This document shows positions 1 through 10,348 of a stretch of DNA of 64,000 nucleotides, one piece after another. Both the position numbers and the translations under genes were made by a program. The notes under the pieces were generated by a model. The model worked only from the letters and a program-made list of their open reading frames with translations, was not told where the DNA came from and did no database searches. Source of the DNA: Escherichia sp. E1V33 (GTDB lineage Bacteria; Pseudomonadota; Gammaproteobacteria; Enterobacterales; Enterobacteriaceae). The DNA lies in the NCBI RefSeq assembly GCF_004211955.1, contig NZ_RHJI01000015.1:1-64000 (forward strand), written 5' to 3'. Numbering within the stretch: the first letter of the stretch is position 1; every line of letters begins with the position of its first letter.

Positions 1-144
1 GACAGCCTGACGGTTGACGATTTGGTGGCAGATATCGCCACCATCTTTCACTGGCCGCCATCCGTTACTGACGTTATGCCGCTGACCGAAGTGCTGGAAT
101 GGCGGTATAAAGCGATTCAGAGAAGCGGGGCCAGCCATGAGTGA
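1..144 (+). CDS. GpE/E' family phage tail protein, 3' part
   Basis: The first 47 codons of the window, in frame 1, read DIATIFHWPPSVTDVMPLTE and end at a TGA at 142-144. The FHWPPS motif is the hallmark of the P2 GpE family. In P2 this segment is made as a -1 frameshift extension of gene E (E+E'), an arrangement typical of tail assembly chaperones. The upstream E frame and slip site lie outside the window, so the shift itself cannot be verified. The end overlaps the ATG of the tape measure gene by 8 nt, consistent with translational coupling. Confidence 0.75.
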   Translation, partial: DSLTVDDLVADIATIFHWPPSVTDVMPLTEVLEWRYKAIQRSGASHE

Positions 145-3100
145 CAATAACCTGCGTCTGCAGGTGATTCTTAATGCGGTTGACAAACTCACCCGCCCAT
201 TTCGATCCGCGCAGGCCAGTTCAAGAGAACTGGCTGCTGCTGTCAAAAAATCCCGCGATGCAATAAAGCAGCTTGATCAGGCCGGGAGCAGTCTGGATAG
301 CTTCCGAAAGTTGCAGGCAGAAAATCAGAAATTAGGCGACAGGCTGAACTATGCCCGCCAGCGTGCAAATTTGCTCAGTCAGGAACTGGGAGCGATGGGG
401 CCGCCTTCGCAACGTCAGGTTGTTGCTCTGGGCCGTCAACGGCTGGCTGTTCAGCGCCTGGAAGAACGCCAGAAAAAGCTGCAGCAGCAGACGGCGCTTG
501 TGCGTGCAGAACTTTATCGTGCTGGTATTTCAGCTAATGATGGCGCCAGTGCGACGGCCCGCATTACCCGTGAAACGATGCGTTATAACAGGCAGCTTTC
601 TGAGCAGGAAGCGAGGTTACGACGTGTCGGGGAGCAACAGCGAAAAATGCACGCCGCCCGGGGGGCTTATTCCAGGCGTCTTGAAGTAAGGGATCGGATT
701 GCAGGTGCCGGAGCCACCACCACGGCTGCAGGGCTGGCAATGGGCGCACCAGTGATGGCGGCAGTAAAAAGCTATACCAGCATGGAAGATGCCATGAAAG
801 GTGTGGCAAAGCAGGTCAATGGTCTGCGTGACGATAATGGCAACCGCACTGCGCGTTTTTACGAAATGCAGGATGCCATCAAGGCTGCCAGCGAACAGTT
901 GCCGATGGAAAACGGTGCTGTGGACTTCGCCGCACTGGTTGAAGGTGGGGCGCGCATGAACGTCGCAAACCCTGACGACAGCTGGGAAGACCAGAAACGT
1001 GACCTGCTGGCCTTCGCCAGCACGGCGGCAAAGGCGGCAACAGCCTTTGAGCTGCCAGCGGATGAACTGTCAGAAAGTCTGGGGAAAATCGCCCAGCTCT
1101 ACAAAATACCTACCCGCAATATTGAACAGCTCGGTGATGCGCTGAACTTTCTGGATGATAACGCCATGTCGAAAGGGGCAGACATCATTGATGTCATGCA
1201 ACGCCTGGGCGGTGTGGCTGATCGTCTGGATTACCGTAAAGCGGCGGCGCTGGGTTCCACCTTCCTGACACTGGGCGCTGCGCCGGAGGTTGCAGCCAGT
1301 GCAGCAAACGCGATGGTGCGTGAATTGTCCATTGCCACCATGCAAAGCAAGAGTTTCTTTGAAGGGATGAATCTGCTGAAACTCAATCCTGAAGTGATTG
1401 AAAAGCAGATGACGAAGGATGCGATGGGAACCATCCAGCGTGTGCTGGAGAAGGTAAATGCACTGCCGCAGGATAAGCGCCTGTCTGCCATGACCATGTT
1501 GTTTGGTAAAGAGTTTGGCGATGACGCAGCGAAACTGGCAAACAACCTGCCGGAACTGCAGCGCCAGTTAAAGCTGACAGCGGGCAATGATGCGCTCGGC
1601 TCCATGCAGAAAGAATCCGACATTAACAAGGATTCACTTTCTGCGCAGTGGTTGCTGGTCAAAACCACTGCACAGAATACCTTCAGCAGCCTGGGGGAAA
1701 CGCTGCGCCAGCCGCTGATGGATATTCTGTACACGGTGAAAAGCGTCACGGGGGCGTTACGTCGCTGGGTGGAAGCTAACCCGGAACTGACGGGCACACT
1801 GATGAAAGTAGCAGCGGTTGTGGCTGCCGTTACCGTGGGCCTCGGCACATTAGCGGTGGTGCTGGCTGCAGTGCTGGGGCCGCTGGCAGTGATCCGTCTG
1901 GGATTCTCTGTGCTGGGTATCAAAACGTTACCTTCCGTTACGGATGCAGTAACACGAACCAGCAGCGCGTTGTCCGGGTTGGCAGGCGCGCCACTGGCAG
2001 TGCTTCGACGCGGGCTTGCTTCATCGGGGAGCACTGCGGGTTTGCTTACTGCGCCGCTGTTGTCTTTGCGCCGCACGGCATCACTGACGGGGAATGCCCT
2101 GAAAACTGTGGCAGCTGCGCCTGTTGCACTCTTGCGGTCCGGTTTATCCGGTTTACGTGCTGTTGCCGTGATGTTTATGAATCCACTGGCAGCACTACGC
2201 GGCGGGCTGACTGCCACAGGCGCGGTGCTTCGTGTGCTGGCATCCGGTCCGCTGGCGATGCTGCGCGTGGCCCTGTATGCCATATCTGGTCTGTTAGGTG
2301 CTCTGCTCAGTCCGATAGGTCTTGTGGTTACTGCACTGGCAGGCGTGGCGCTGGTTGTCTGGAAATACTGGCAACCCATCACCGCATTTCTCGGTGGCGT
2401 GGTGGAAGGATTCAAAGCAGCGGCTGGTCCCATCAGTGCCGCATTCGAACCACTTAAGCCTGTGTTTCAGTGGATTGGCGACAAAGTACAGGCGCTGTGG
2501 GGCTGGTTTACTGATCTGCTGACGCCCGTTAAGTCAACCTCTGCCGAACTGCAGAGTGCAGCGGCAATGGGGCGACGATTCGGGGAGGCACTGGCGGAAG
2601 GGCTGAATATGGTCATGCATCCGCTGGACTCCCTGAAATCCGGCGTTTCCTGGTTGCTGGAGAAACTCGGCATTGTCAGTAAAGAGGCTGCAAAAGCGAA
2701 ACTGCCGGAAAGCGTGACGCGTCAGCAACCTGCGACGGTGAATGCAGACGGTAAAGTGATAATGCCATCGGGTGGTTTTCCGTCATGGGGATATGGCTTT
2801 GCGGGGATGTATGACAGCGGCGGGTATATCCCGCGCGGGCAGTTCGGCATTGTCGGTGAAAACGGGCCGGAAATTGTCAACGGTCCGGCAAACGTGACCA
2901 GCCGGAGAAATACCGCTGCACTGGCTGCGGTTGTCGCCGGAATGATGGGTGTTGCTGCCGCGCCAGCAGAGCTTCCACCGTTGCACCCTTTGGCACTTCC
3001 CGCGAAAGGCGGTGAAGCGATGGTGAGTCGCGCAGCTGCTGTGCCGCCCGTTCACCGGATTGAGGCACCGACGCAGATCATCATCCAGACGCAGCCAGGA

Positions 3101-3214
3101 CAAAGTGCGCAGGATATTGCGCGGGAGGTGGCACGCCAGCTTGATGAACGTGAACGCAGACTGAAGGCAAAGGCCAGGAGTAACTACAGCGATCAGGGGG
3201 GATACGACGCATGA
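137..3214 (+). CDS. T: Phage tail tape measure protein (P2 gpT-like)
   Basis: 1025-aa protein that should set tail length and pass through the tail tube during DNA ejection. The N-terminal ~190 residues are predicted coiled coil rich in Q, R and E. The middle has hydrophobic segments at about residues 553-590 and 718-745. The C-terminal part carries GYIPRGQFGIVGENGPEI, a motif common near the ends of tape measure proteins. P2 gpT is about 815 aa as I remember it, so this one is longer. Residues ~581-735 hold six or seven imperfect copies of a P-L-x-x-L-R-x-x-L unit spaced mostly 21-22 residues apart (see findings). It overlaps gpU by 4 nt (ATGA). Confidence 0.9.
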   Translation: MSDNNLRLQVILNAVDKLTRPFRSAQASSRELAAAVKKSRDAIKQLDQAGSSLDSFRKLQAENQKLGDRLNYARQRANLLSQELGAMGPPSQRQVVALGRQRLAVQRLEERQKKLQQQTALVRAELYRAGISANDGASATARITRETMRYNRQLSEQEARLRRVGEQQRKMHAARGAYSRRLEVRDRIAGAGATTTAAGLAMGAPVMAAVKSYTSMEDAMKGVAKQVNGLRDDNGNRTARFYEMQDAIKAASEQLPMENGAVDFAALVEGGARMNVANPDDSWEDQKRDLLAFASTAAKAATAFELPADELSESLGKIAQLYKIPTRNIEQLGDALNFLDDNAMSKGADIIDVMQRLGGVADRLDYRKAAALGSTFLTLGAAPEVAASAANAMVRELSIATMQSKSFFEGMNLLKLNPEVIEKQMTKDAMGTIQRVLEKVNALPQDKRLSAMTMLFGKEFGDDAAKLANNLPELQRQLKLTAGNDALGSMQKESDINKDSLSAQWLLVKTTAQNTFSSLGETLRQPLMDILYTVKSVTGALRRWVEANPELTGTLMKVAAVVAAVTVGLGTLAVVLAAVLGPLAVIRLGFSVLGIKTLPSVTDAVTRTSSALSGLAGAPLAVLRRGLASSGSTAGLLTAPLLSLRRTASLTGNALKTVAAAPVALLRSGLSGLRAVAVMFMNPLAALRGGLTATGAVLRVLASGPLAMLRVALYAISGLLGALLSPIGLVVTALAGVALVVWKYWQPITAFLGGVVEGFKAAAGPISAAFEPLKPVFQWIGDKVQALWGWFTDLLTPVKSTSAELQSAAAMGRRFGEALAEGLNMVMHPLDSLKSGVSWLLEKLGIVSKEAAKAKLPESVTRQQPATVNADGKVIMPSGGFPSWGYGFAGMYDSGGYIPRGQFGIVGENGPEIVNGPANVTSRRNTAALAAVVAGMMGVAAAPAELPPLHPLALPAKGGEAMVSRAAAVPPVHRIEAPTQIIIQTQPGQSAQDIAREVARQLDERERRLKAKARSNYSDQGGYDA

Positions 3215-3696
3215 TGATGGTGCTGGGATTGTACGTGTTTATGCTGCGCACCGTACCGTATCAGGAGCTGCAGTATCAACGCAGCTGGCGACATGCGGCA
3301 AACAGTCGGGTAAATCGTCGTCCGTCCACGCAGTTTCTGGGACCGGACAACGACATGCTGACGCTTTCCGGTGTTCTTATGCCGGAGATAACAGGCGGCA
3401 GGCTGTCGTTGCTGGCACTGGAGCAGATGGCAGAACAGGGGAAAGCATGGCCCCTGATTGAAGGCAGCGGCACGATTTATGGCATGTATGTGATTGAGGG
3501 ACTGAATCAGACTAAAACGGAGTTTTTCCGCGACGGTATGCCGCGCCGGATTGAGTTCACCCTGTCGCTCAAACGGGTGGATGAATCCCTGTCCGATATG
3601 TTCGGTGATCTCAGTGCGCAGCTGAATAATCTGCAGGATACGGCAACATCTGCCTTAAGCGATATCAGTAAAACGGTGGGAGGGCTGCTGTCGTGA
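3211..3696 (+). CDS. U: Phage tail protein U (P2 gpU-like)
   Basis: 161-aa tail completion protein. In P2, gpU caps or finishes the tail and is needed for viable particles. The assignment rests on position between T and D, on length, and on sequence features such as SYQELQ-like and 'LSGVLMPEITGG' segments shared with the P2 GpU family. Its ATG overlaps the stop codon of T, and its own stop overlaps the GTG start of D, so T-U-D look translationally coupled. No damage is visible. Confidence 0.85.
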   Translation: MMMVLGLYVFMLRTVPYQELQYQRSWRHAANSRVNRRPSTQFLGPDNDMLTLSGVLMPEITGGRLSLLALEQMAEQGKAWPLIEGSGTIYGMYVIEGLNQTKTEFFRDGMPRRIEFTLSLKRVDESLSDMFGDLSAQLNNLQDTATSALSDISKTVGGLLS

Positions 3697-4793
3697 ATTT
3701 CAGCTCTGAACTGCTTAACAAAGGCAACAAAACTCCGGCATTCAGTATCAGTATTGAAGGCAGGGATATCACTACTGTGCTGGACAACCGCCTGATGGGG
3801 CTGACGCTGACGGATAACCGGGGCTTTGAAGCGGACCAGCTTGATCTGGAACTGGATGATGCCGACGGAAAAATCGTGCTGCCGCGTCGTGGTGCGGTTA
3901 TTACGCTGGCGCTGGGCTGGAAAGGGCAGCCGCTTTTCCCGAAAGGGGCATTCACGGTGGACGAGATTGAACACACTGGCGCACCGGATCGCCTGACTAT
4001 CCGGGCGCGAAGTGCTGATTTTAGGGAAACGCTGAATACCCGTCGTGAAAAATCGTGGCACAAGACCACTGTCGGGGAAGTGGTGAAGGAAATAGCTGCG
4101 CGTCACAAACTGAAGATGGCACTGGGTAAAGACCTGTCTGATAAACCCGTGGATCATATAGACCAGACTAATGAGAGTGACGGCAGTTTTCTGATGCGGC
4201 TGGCGCGCCAGTACGGTGCTATTGCGTCGGTGAAAAATGGCAATCTGTTATTCATCCTGCAGGGTCAGGGTAAAAGTGCCAGCGGTAAACCTCTGCCGGT
4301 GATCACTATCACACGTAAGGACGGCGACAGTCACCGCTTTACCCTGGCGGATCGCGGAGCTTACACGGGCGTCATTGCCAGCTGGTTGCATACCCGTGAA
4401 CCCGCGAAGAAAGAAAACACAACGGTGAAGCGTAAGCGCAGGACCAAGAAGCAGAAGAAAGAGCCGGAAGCGAAGCAGGGCGATTACCTGGTGGGGACGG
4501 ATGAAAACGTGCTGGTACTTAATCGCACTTATGCCAACCGGAGCAACGCCGAACGAGCGGCAAAAATGCAGTGGGAACGCCTGCAACGCGGCGTTGCGTC
4601 ATTCTCGCTGCAACTGGCAGAAGGACGGGCAGATCTTTATACGGAAATGCCTGTGAAAGTCAGTGGCTTTAAACAGCCGATAGATGATGCGGAATGGACC
4701 ATTACGACTCTGACACATACCGTCAGCCCGGATAACGGTTTTACAACCAGTCTGGAACTTGAAGTGAGGATTGATGATTTCGAAATGGAATGA
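3693..4793 (+). CDS. D: Phage late control/tail protein D (P2 gpD-like)
   Basis: 366-aa protein of the late control gene D family, a tail hub/baseplate component related to T4 gp27 and VgrG folds. A GTG start is chosen because it gives the 4-nt overlap with U seen throughout this operon. A strongly basic stretch (KRKRRTKKQKK, around residues 247-257) interrupts the central region, followed by a LysM-like segment with 'DYLVGTDENVLVLNRTYANR'. Length is near the 387 aa I recall for P2 gpD. The next gene, ogr, lies 70 bp further on in an AT-rich gap likely to hold its promoter. Confidence 0.88.
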   Translation: MNFSSELLNKGNKTPAFSISIEGRDITTVLDNRLMGLTLTDNRGFEADQLDLELDDADGKIVLPRRGAVITLALGWKGQPLFPKGAFTVDEIEHTGAPDRLTIRARSADFRETLNTRREKSWHKTTVGEVVKEIAARHKLKMALGKDLSDKPVDHIDQTNESDGSFLMRLARQYGAIASVKNGNLLFILQGQGKSASGKPLPVITITRKDGDSHRFTLADRGAYTGVIASWLHTREPAKKENTTVKRKRRTKKQKKEPEAKQGDYLVGTDENVLVLNRTYANRSNAERAAKMQWERLQRGVASFSLQLAEGRADLYTEMPVKVSGFKQPIDDAEWTITTLTHTVSPDNGFTTSLELEVRIDDFEME

Positions 4794-4863
4794 AATGTTC
4801 ACAAAATAAATGTCTCGTGTATCATTATGTGATTGCACAATTTTGTGAGGGAGTTATACGGAT

Positions 4864-5082
4864 ATGATGAATTGCCCGAAATGCGGACACGCGGCACATA
4901 CACGAAGTAGCTTTCGAGTATCTGAGCAAACTAAAGAGCGTTATTGCCAATGCCAAAACATAAATTGTGGTGCTACTTTTGTTACTCATGAGACGGTTGT
5001 GCGTTACATAGTTACTCCAAATTTAATCGACATTGCTCCTCCTCACCCTTCTACATGTGGTCAAGGACACATGAATTTTTGA
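4864..5082 (+). CDS. ogr: Ogr/Delta-type late gene activator, zinc finger
   Basis: 72-aa member of the P2 Ogr / 186 B / P4 Delta family, small zinc-binding activators that recruit the host RNA polymerase alpha subunit to phage late promoters. The N-terminal CPKCGHAAHTRSS and later CQCQNINCGATF provide the conserved Cys pairs, and 'TKERY' is the usual family motif. Two adjacent ATGs are possible: 4864, or 4867 with a better match to family length. The position as the last gene before the attachment site matches P2 and 186. A strong terminator follows immediately. Confidence 0.92.
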   Translation: MMNCPKCGHAAHTRSSFRVSEQTKERYCQCQNINCGATFVTHETVVRYIVTPNLIDIAPPHPSTCGQGHMNF

Positions 5083-5089
5083 CAAAACT

Positions 5090-5112
5090 AACCCGCTGCG
5101 GCGGGTTTTTTC
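5090..5112 (+). terminator. Rho-independent terminator after ogr
   Basis: Stem AACCCGC / GCGGGTT around a TGCG loop, followed by a run of six T. It ends the prophage late/ogr transcript just before the attachment region. Confidence 0.9.
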
Positions 5113-5132
5113 TTGGTTTTTTTTTAAATTCT

Positions 5133-5154
5133 GCTGCCATTTTGCTGCCATTTT
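5133..5154 (+). repeat. Two head-to-tail copies of an 11-bp repeat
   Basis: GCTGCCATTTT occurs at 5133-5143 and again, immediately adjacent, at 5144-5154. It lies between the last phage gene and the tRNA. Short direct repeats here are where integrase arm-type sites sit in 186-like phages, so that role is possible. This is inference only. Confidence 0.5.
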
Positions 5155-5167
5155 GGTTATGGATAAC

Positions 5168-5194
5168 AAAAAAGCCGCTCTAGTGAGCGGCTTA
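5168..5194 (-). terminator. Terminator of tRNA ileX
   Basis: Read on the minus strand, AGCCGCTC and GAGCGGCT pair around a 4-nt loop and are followed by six T. It lies 25 bp beyond the CCA end of ileX. It may have been brought or regenerated by prophage integration. Confidence 0.85.
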
Positions 5195-5218
5195 ATTGTA
5201 TGATTTTATTGATTAATT

Positions 5219-5294
5219 TGGTGGCCCCTGCTGGACTTGAACCAGCGACCAAGCGATTATGAGTCGCCTGCTCTAACCACTGAGCTAAGGGGCC
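5219..5294 (-). tRNA. ileX: tRNA-Ile, CAU anticodon (lysidine-modified)
   Basis: A 76-nt gene on the minus strand with the 7-bp acceptor stem GGCCCCT/AGGGGCC, encoded CCA, TTCAAGTCC T-loop region and anticodon loop CTCATAA. Anticodon CAT with isoleucine-type identity is the minor tRNA-Ile whose C34 is converted to lysidine by TilS so that it reads AUA. Its position upstream of mug fits ileX rather than ileY. The gene is intact next to the prophage, so its 3' end is either original or restored by the phage att core. Confidence 0.93.
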
Positions 5295-5418
5295 ATGGTA
5301 GCGGATTATAAAGTAACTCCGTGTCGCAATCCAGCCATTACCGCGCGCCTGCTGTTTTTATAAACAATGTATTTTCAATCCGTTATACTTTTCCTGGTGA
5401 TGTTAGAAAGGAGTAAAT

Positions 5419-5925
5419 ATGGTTGAGGATATTTTGGCTCCAGGGTTACGGGTCGTGTTTTGCGGTATCAACCCTGGGCTTTCATCCGCCGGGACTGGTT
5501 TTCCCTTTGCTCATCCGGCAAATCGCTTCTGGAAGGTGATATATCAGGCCGGGTTTACCGACCGTCAGTTGAAGCCGCAGGAGGCACAGCATCTGCTGGA
5601 TTATCGTTGTGGCGTCACCAAACTGGTAGACAGGCCAACGGTGCAAGCCAATGAAATTTCAAAGCAAGAGCTACACGCAGGTGGGCGTAAGCTGATTGAA
5701 AAAATTGAAGATTATCAGCCGCAAGCGTTGGCGATTCTGGGCAAACAAGCATATGAACAGGGATTCAGCCAGCGTGGTGCACAGTGGGGGAAACAAACGC
5801 TCAGCATTGGTTCGACGCAGATTTGGGTGCTGCCAAATCCCAGCGGTTTAAGTCGCGTTTCACTGGAGAAACTGGTTGAAGCGTATCGCGAGCTGGACCA
5901 GGCGCTGGTGGTGCGTGGGCGATAA
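5419..5925 (+). CDS. mug: G/U mismatch-specific DNA glycosylase
   Basis: 168-aa Mug, a uracil-DNA glycosylase superfamily enzyme that removes uracil, ethenocytosine and related lesions from mismatches during base excision repair. GINPG near the N terminus supplies the catalytic-region Asn18, and NPSGLS near the C terminus is the lesion-recognition/intercalation loop. A clear Shine-Dalgarno (AAAGGAG) sits 7 bp before the ATG. Length equals the E. coli protein. It is convergent with rpoD, and a two-way terminator separates them. Confidence 0.97.
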   Translation: MVEDILAPGLRVVFCGINPGLSSAGTGFPFAHPANRFWKVIYQAGFTDRQLKPQEAQHLLDYRCGVTKLVDRPTVQANEISKQELHAGGRKLIEKIEDYQPQALAILGKQAYEQGFSQRGAQWGKQTLSIGSTQIWVLPNPSGLSRVSLEKLVEAYRELDQALVVRGR

Positions 5926-5928
5926 AAA

Positions 5929-5953
5929 ACGCCACCGAAAAGGTGGCGTTTGT
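5929..5953. terminator. Bidirectional terminator between mug and rpoD
   Basis: AAACGCCACC pairs with GGTGGCGTTT around a GAAAA loop. A-rich and T-rich flanks on both sides allow it to end both convergent transcripts. Confidence 0.85.
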
Positions 5954-6003
5954 GCAAAGGGACAGGTGCCGGGTGCGGCGTAACGCCTGATCCAGCCTAC
6001 CGA

Positions 6004-7845
<1,842 letters not shown>

Positions 7846-8039
7846 AAGACGGTATCCACACTTATTTCATGAGGTTGGTGTTGGGCGATTGACCCGATGT
7901 CCTTCAGCCGTTAACGCTGAAATCCAACGGTTGTTTACCGCCAACGATAATTACGAGGGCGTACTTATATATTTGCCGCTGCCTCTCAGTGCGGCTGTCG
8001 GGGGCTTCCCGATCGCTCTTCGGCACTTAAGCCGTTAAA

Positions 8040-9785
8040 TCACTTTTTCGCCAGCTCCTGGTTTAATGTCCAGAGCTCCAGGCGTTCTTCGTTGCTTAAA
8101 CCATGCGTGCGCTCACGAGCGATTAACTCTTCCTGGCGCAGTTCAAGCAGCGAATCAAACATATGGTTGAGTGAGTCGGTGAAGGTTTGCTCAGCAATAT
8201 TCTTATCTGCTATATCGTCCCACATCGACAGTTTTTCAAGGGTGGCAGCATTATTTGTACCACGATAGTGCTCTAAAAGTTGCCCGGTGGTCAGACCTGG
8301 CTGGGAGAGACAAGTGTTGACCAGTTCTCTGAATAAGCCAAGTCCAGGGAGCTTATTTTCATCCAGATTCTCAAGCGGCGGGACCAACGTCGCTAATTCT
8401 GGATTTTGCACCAGCAACCCTATAAGTATACGCATGGTCGTGCGTTTTAGCTGCGGAACAGGGCGAGAAACGCCGCTCTCTGCCGCTTTTGGCATTAATC
8501 GTTCAAGCTGGCTGTCATCAAGTATGCCTAATTTGTTGCCTAATTCCTGACGAAGATATATTCGCAGCGTTTCGCCCGGCACTTGCGATATCAATGGCAG
8601 TGCCAGCGTACTCAAACGTGCGCGCCCGTCAGGGGTACTCAGATCAACTTGCGGCATCAGGCTGTTAAACAGAAATGCGGAGAGTGGCATCGCCTGCTCC
8701 ATCCGCGCTTCAAACGCTTCTTTACCTTCTTTTCGTACCAGCGTGTCAGGGTCTTCGCCATCAGGCAAAAACATAAAGCGTAGCTGACGGCCGTCTGTCA
8801 TGTAAGGCAGCGCCGTTTCCAGCGCTCGCCAGGCGGCATCGCGGCCTGCACGGTCGCCGTCATAACAGCAAATGACATTGTTGGTCGCGCGGAACAACAG
8901 TTGTATGTGATCGGCGGTGGTTGACGTACCTAACGACGCAACGGCGTAATTAATGCCGTATTGCGCCAGCGCCACCACGTCCATATAGCCTTCGACCACA
9001 AGCAGACGATTGGGTTCAGCGTTATCCTGCTGCGCTTCATAAAGACCGTAAAGCTGGCGGCCTTTATGGAAAATGTCTGTTTCCGGCGAGTTCAGGTATT
9101 TGGGGGTATCGTTGCCCAGCACACGCCCGCCAAAACCAATCACCCGACCGCGTTTATCGCGAATGGGGAACATCACCCGCTCGCGGAAACGATCGTAACT
9201 GCGCCCCTGATCGTTAGTGACCAACATCCCCGCATCAATCAATGACTGGCGATTTTCTGGATTGCCGCCAAACCGCTTCAGGACGTTGTCCCAGCCGGGG
9301 GGCGCAAAACCAATCGCAAAGCGGGCGATAACCTCGTGGCTTAATCCGCGTTTTTCCAGATACTGGCGCGCAGACGTGGCAACAGGTTGCTGTAAAGATT
9401 GTTGGTAAAACGTATTCAGACCGTCCATCAACTGATAAAGCGTTTGCCGCTGATGGCGCTCGATCTGGCTGGGGCCGCTGCCTGCTTCAAATGGCACTTC
9501 AAGATTGTGCATTGCTGCCAGCTCTTCGACCGTTTCGACGAACTCAAGCTTGTCGTAGTTCATCAGGAAGTCGATCGCGTTGCCGTGCGCGCCACATCCA
9601 AAGCAGTGGTAAAACTGTTTCTCACCGTTAACGGTGAAGGACGGGGTTTTCTCGTTGTGGAATGGACAACACGCGTGGAAATTCTTGCCCTGCTTTTTCA
9701 GCTTCACACGGGCATCGATCAGATCGACGATGTCAGTGCGTGCCAGCAGATCATTAATGAATACGCGTGGGATTCGTCCAGCCAT
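8040..9785 (-). CDS. dnaG: DNA primase
   Basis: 581-aa primase that makes RNA primers for Okazaki fragments and at oriC. The N-terminal zinc-binding domain (CCPFHNEK ... CFGCGAHG, residues ~39-65), the Toprim catalytic core with VVEGYMD (~263-269) and CYDGDRAGRDAA, and the C-terminal DnaB-binding domain are all present. It lies between rpsU and rpoD. A terminator in the rpsU-dnaG gap lowers its expression, and a 194-bp gap before rpoD is where the transcript is known to be cleaved. Confidence 0.99.
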   Translation of the reverse strand: MAGRIPRVFINDLLARTDIVDLIDARVKLKKQGKNFHACCPFHNEKTPSFTVNGEKQFYHCFGCGAHGNAIDFLMNYDKLEFVETVEELAAMHNLEVPFEAGSGPSQIERHQRQTLYQLMDGLNTFYQQSLQQPVATSARQYLEKRGLSHEVIARFAIGFAPPGWDNVLKRFGGNPENRQSLIDAGMLVTNDQGRSYDRFRERVMFPIRDKRGRVIGFGGRVLGNDTPKYLNSPETDIFHKGRQLYGLYEAQQDNAEPNRLLVVEGYMDVVALAQYGINYAVASLGTSTTADHIQLLFRATNNVICCYDGDRAGRDAAWRALETALPYMTDGRQLRFMFLPDGEDPDTLVRKEGKEAFEARMEQAMPLSAFLFNSLMPQVDLSTPDGRARLSTLALPLISQVPGETLRIYLRQELGNKLGILDDSQLERLMPKAAESGVSRPVPQLKRTTMRILIGLLVQNPELATLVPPLENLDENKLPGLGLFRELVNTCLSQPGLTTGQLLEHYRGTNNAATLEKLSMWDDIADKNIAEQTFTDSLNHMFDSLLELRQEELIARERTHGLSNEERLELWTLNQELAKK

Positions 9786-9812
9786 AGGCCCCGATTTTTA
9801 GCAATTCATAAA

Positions 9813-9849
9813 CGAAAATAAGCCGCGCATTCCTTTCGGAAGCACGGCC
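9813..9849 (-). terminator. T1 partial terminator between rpsU and dnaG
   Basis: On the minus strand, GGCCGTGCTTCC and GGAATGCGCGGC pair around GAAA and are followed by TTATTTT. In E. coli this terminator lets only part of the rpsU transcription continue into dnaG. A second hairpin (GAGAGC/GCTCTC) lies at about 9873-9889, nearer rpsU. Confidence 0.8.
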
Positions 9850-9895
9850 TTACAACTACAACTCGGTCTGATCGGAGAGCAACGCTCTCGGGGAA

Positions 9896-10150
<255 letters not shown>

Positions 10151-10181
10151 TCAACGCCAGCTTATTTCAAAATGGTGCGGA

Positions 10182-10211
10182 ATTTTACTGCAATTGCTGC
10201 TGCTTTGTAAA
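10182..10211 (-). promoter_or_regulatory. Probable sigma-70 promoter of rpsU operon
   Basis: On the minus strand, a TTTACA -35 (10206-10211) and a TAAAAT -10 (10182-10187) are separated by 18 bp, pointing at rpsU about 70 bp downstream. A further TATACT -10-like hexamer nearer tsaD could be the second known promoter. Confidence 0.65.
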
Positions 10212-10289
10212 GCACCGCGGCCTTTTTTGAAAGGGACTTTTATAAGGGTGAGGAGTATACACGAGGCTTTCTCCAGGGGCGAACAAAGT

Positions 10290-10318
10290 TTTACATCAAC
10301 CCGCATTGGTCCTACACT
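10290..10318 (+). promoter_or_regulatory. Probable sigma-70 promoter of tsaD
   Basis: TTTACA (10290-10295) and TACACT (10313-10318), spaced 17 bp, lie just upstream of the tsaD start with a short leader. Confidence 0.65.
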
Positions 10319-10348
10319 GCGCGGTAATAAAGCGAGGTAAAACAAGTC

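Larger units (their letters stand above)
1..5218 (+). mobile_element. P2/186-type prophage, late (tail) end
   Basis: Five consecutive plus-strand genes follow the order E/E'-T-U-D-ogr seen at the end of the late region of P2-family Myoviridae. They stop directly at the 3' end of tRNA ileX. Phage 186 is known to integrate at ileY, a tRNA-Ile(CAU) gene of nearly the same sequence, so use of ileX as attachment site is plausible. Integrase, repressor, capsid and lysis genes would lie left of the window and cannot be judged. All four complete phage ORFs are open, with no sign of decay. The exact boundary is inferred because the other att copy is not visible. Confidence 0.85.

Noticed and set aside
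1231-2433. 400-codon minus-strand open frame opposite the tape measure gene
   Set aside because: It is Ser/Arg/Thr/Ala rich with no recognisable domain and is fully antisense to a well-supported phage gene. Such frames arise from GC-biased codon use.
9870-9895. Second strong terminator right after rpsU
   Set aside because: The GAGAGC/GCTCTC hairpin has no T run on either strand. It is more likely an RNA-end or processing structure, so only the hairpin at 9813-9849 is listed as a terminator.
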